A stretch of DNA of 6,094 bases. Origin: Marivivens sp. GTDB lineage: Bacteria; Pseudomonadota; Alphaproteobacteria; Rhodobacterales; Rhodobacteraceae. Positions 5,994-6,094 of this stretch are shown piece after piece (within the stretch, counting starts at the first letter, position 1; every line of letters begins with the position of its first letter). Made by a program: the position numbers and the translations under genes. Under the pieces are notes generated by a model. It saw nothing but the letters and a program-made list of their open reading frames with translations, did no database searches and was not told the DNA's origin. Location: assembly GCA_024642185.1 (NCBI GenBank), contig JAHEBR010000135.1:1-6094 (forward strand), written 5' to 3'.

Positions 5994-6006
5994 TGGGGCG
6001 CCCAAC
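5992..6006. repeat. Interrupted palindrome GTTGGG-GCG-CCCAAC before the GalB-like gene
   Basis: Two perfect 6-bp arms flank three bases. The repeat lies 5 bp before the Shine-Dalgarno sequence AGGAG (6012-6016) and at the predicted start of transcription. It could be an operator for a dimeric regulator. As an RNA hairpin a three-base loop is tight but possible. The pattern is seen; the function is not. Confidence 0.4.
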
Positions 6007-6022
6007 GTTTCAGGAGAGCCCC

Positions 6023-6094
6023 ATGTCGTCCGCCAAGACCGCCCTTGTCATCAGTGCCCATGCGGCCGACTTCGTCTGGCGTTGCGGCGGTGCG
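6023..6094 (+). CDS. galB: GalB-like 4-oxalomesaconate hydratase, PIG-L/LmbE fold (first 24 codons)
   Basis: Only residues 1-24 are inside the window: a short lead, then TALVISAHAADFVWRCGGA. PIG-L/LmbE enzymes begin with a zinc-binding AHPDD motif after the first beta strand. Here it reads AHAAD, followed by FVWR-GGA, which matches my recollection of Pseudomonas putida GalB (SAHSADFVWRAGGA), the zinc-dependent hydratase that adds water to 4-oxalomesaconate in gallate/protocatechuate 4,5-cleavage. H13 and D16 would be metal ligands. AGGAG (6012-6016) lies 6 nt before the ATG. The gene is divergent from the oxidoreductase-lysR operon. Assignment rests on one motif in a short fragment, so another PIG-L deacetylase remains possible, though the FVWR extension argues for the hydratase type. 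Confidence 0.68.
   Translation, partial: MSSAKTALVISAHAADFVWRCGGA

Overview
The window looks like chromosomal DNA from a GC-rich alphaproteobacterium, most probably a member of the Rhodobacteraceae. The pointers are strong GC bias at third codon positions, a TRAP-type solute-binding protein, GntR/FCD and LysR regulators, and the style of the aromatic-acid genes. This is a judgement from sequence character, not a database placement. No RNA genes, insertion sequences or CRISPR arrays were seen.

Layout. Positions 1-2864 on the minus strand hold an apparent operon read right to left: a GntR/FCD regulator (2864-2130), an O-demethylase of the LigM/GcvT type (2108-708), and the first 193 residues of a TRAP periplasmic binding protein (581-1, running off the window). 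A regulatory gap (2865-3074) carries a minus-strand promoter with a GntR-type operator in its spacer, a second copy of the operator 63 bp away, and a structured leader in front of the plus-strand gene. That gene is a TauE/SafE-type membrane permease (3075-3821). It converges on a minus-strand LysR-type regulator (4999-3818), and the two genes share their stop codons in the four bases CTAG. The LysR protein is unusual in having two complete N-terminal helix-turn-helix domains. It overlaps by ATGA with an upstream NAD(P)-dependent oxidoreductase gene (5868-4996) that is interrupted by one in-frame TAG. A divergent control region (5869-6022) follows, then the first 24 codons of a GalB-like 4-oxalomesaconate hydratase on the plus strand, cut by the window end.

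How the parts fit. LigM-type enzymes move the methyl group of vanillate or 3-O-methylgallate to tetrahydrofolate, giving protocatechuate or gallate. GalB-type hydratases act after ring cleavage of gallate/protocatechuate (4,5-cleavage route). Together they suggest a locus for lignin-derived methoxylated aromatic acids. The TRAP system is the probable uptake route and the TauE-like permease a possible anion transporter. The GntR regulator probably controls the demethylase/TRAP operon, and the LysR regulator probably controls the hydratase side. Pathway membership is inferred from two enzyme families and proximity; the ring-cleavage dioxygenase itself is not in the window.

Most interesting points: the tandem-HTH LysR protein, the lone amber codon in the oxidoreductase, the operator pair at about six helical turns, and the nested inverted repeats before the permease gene.
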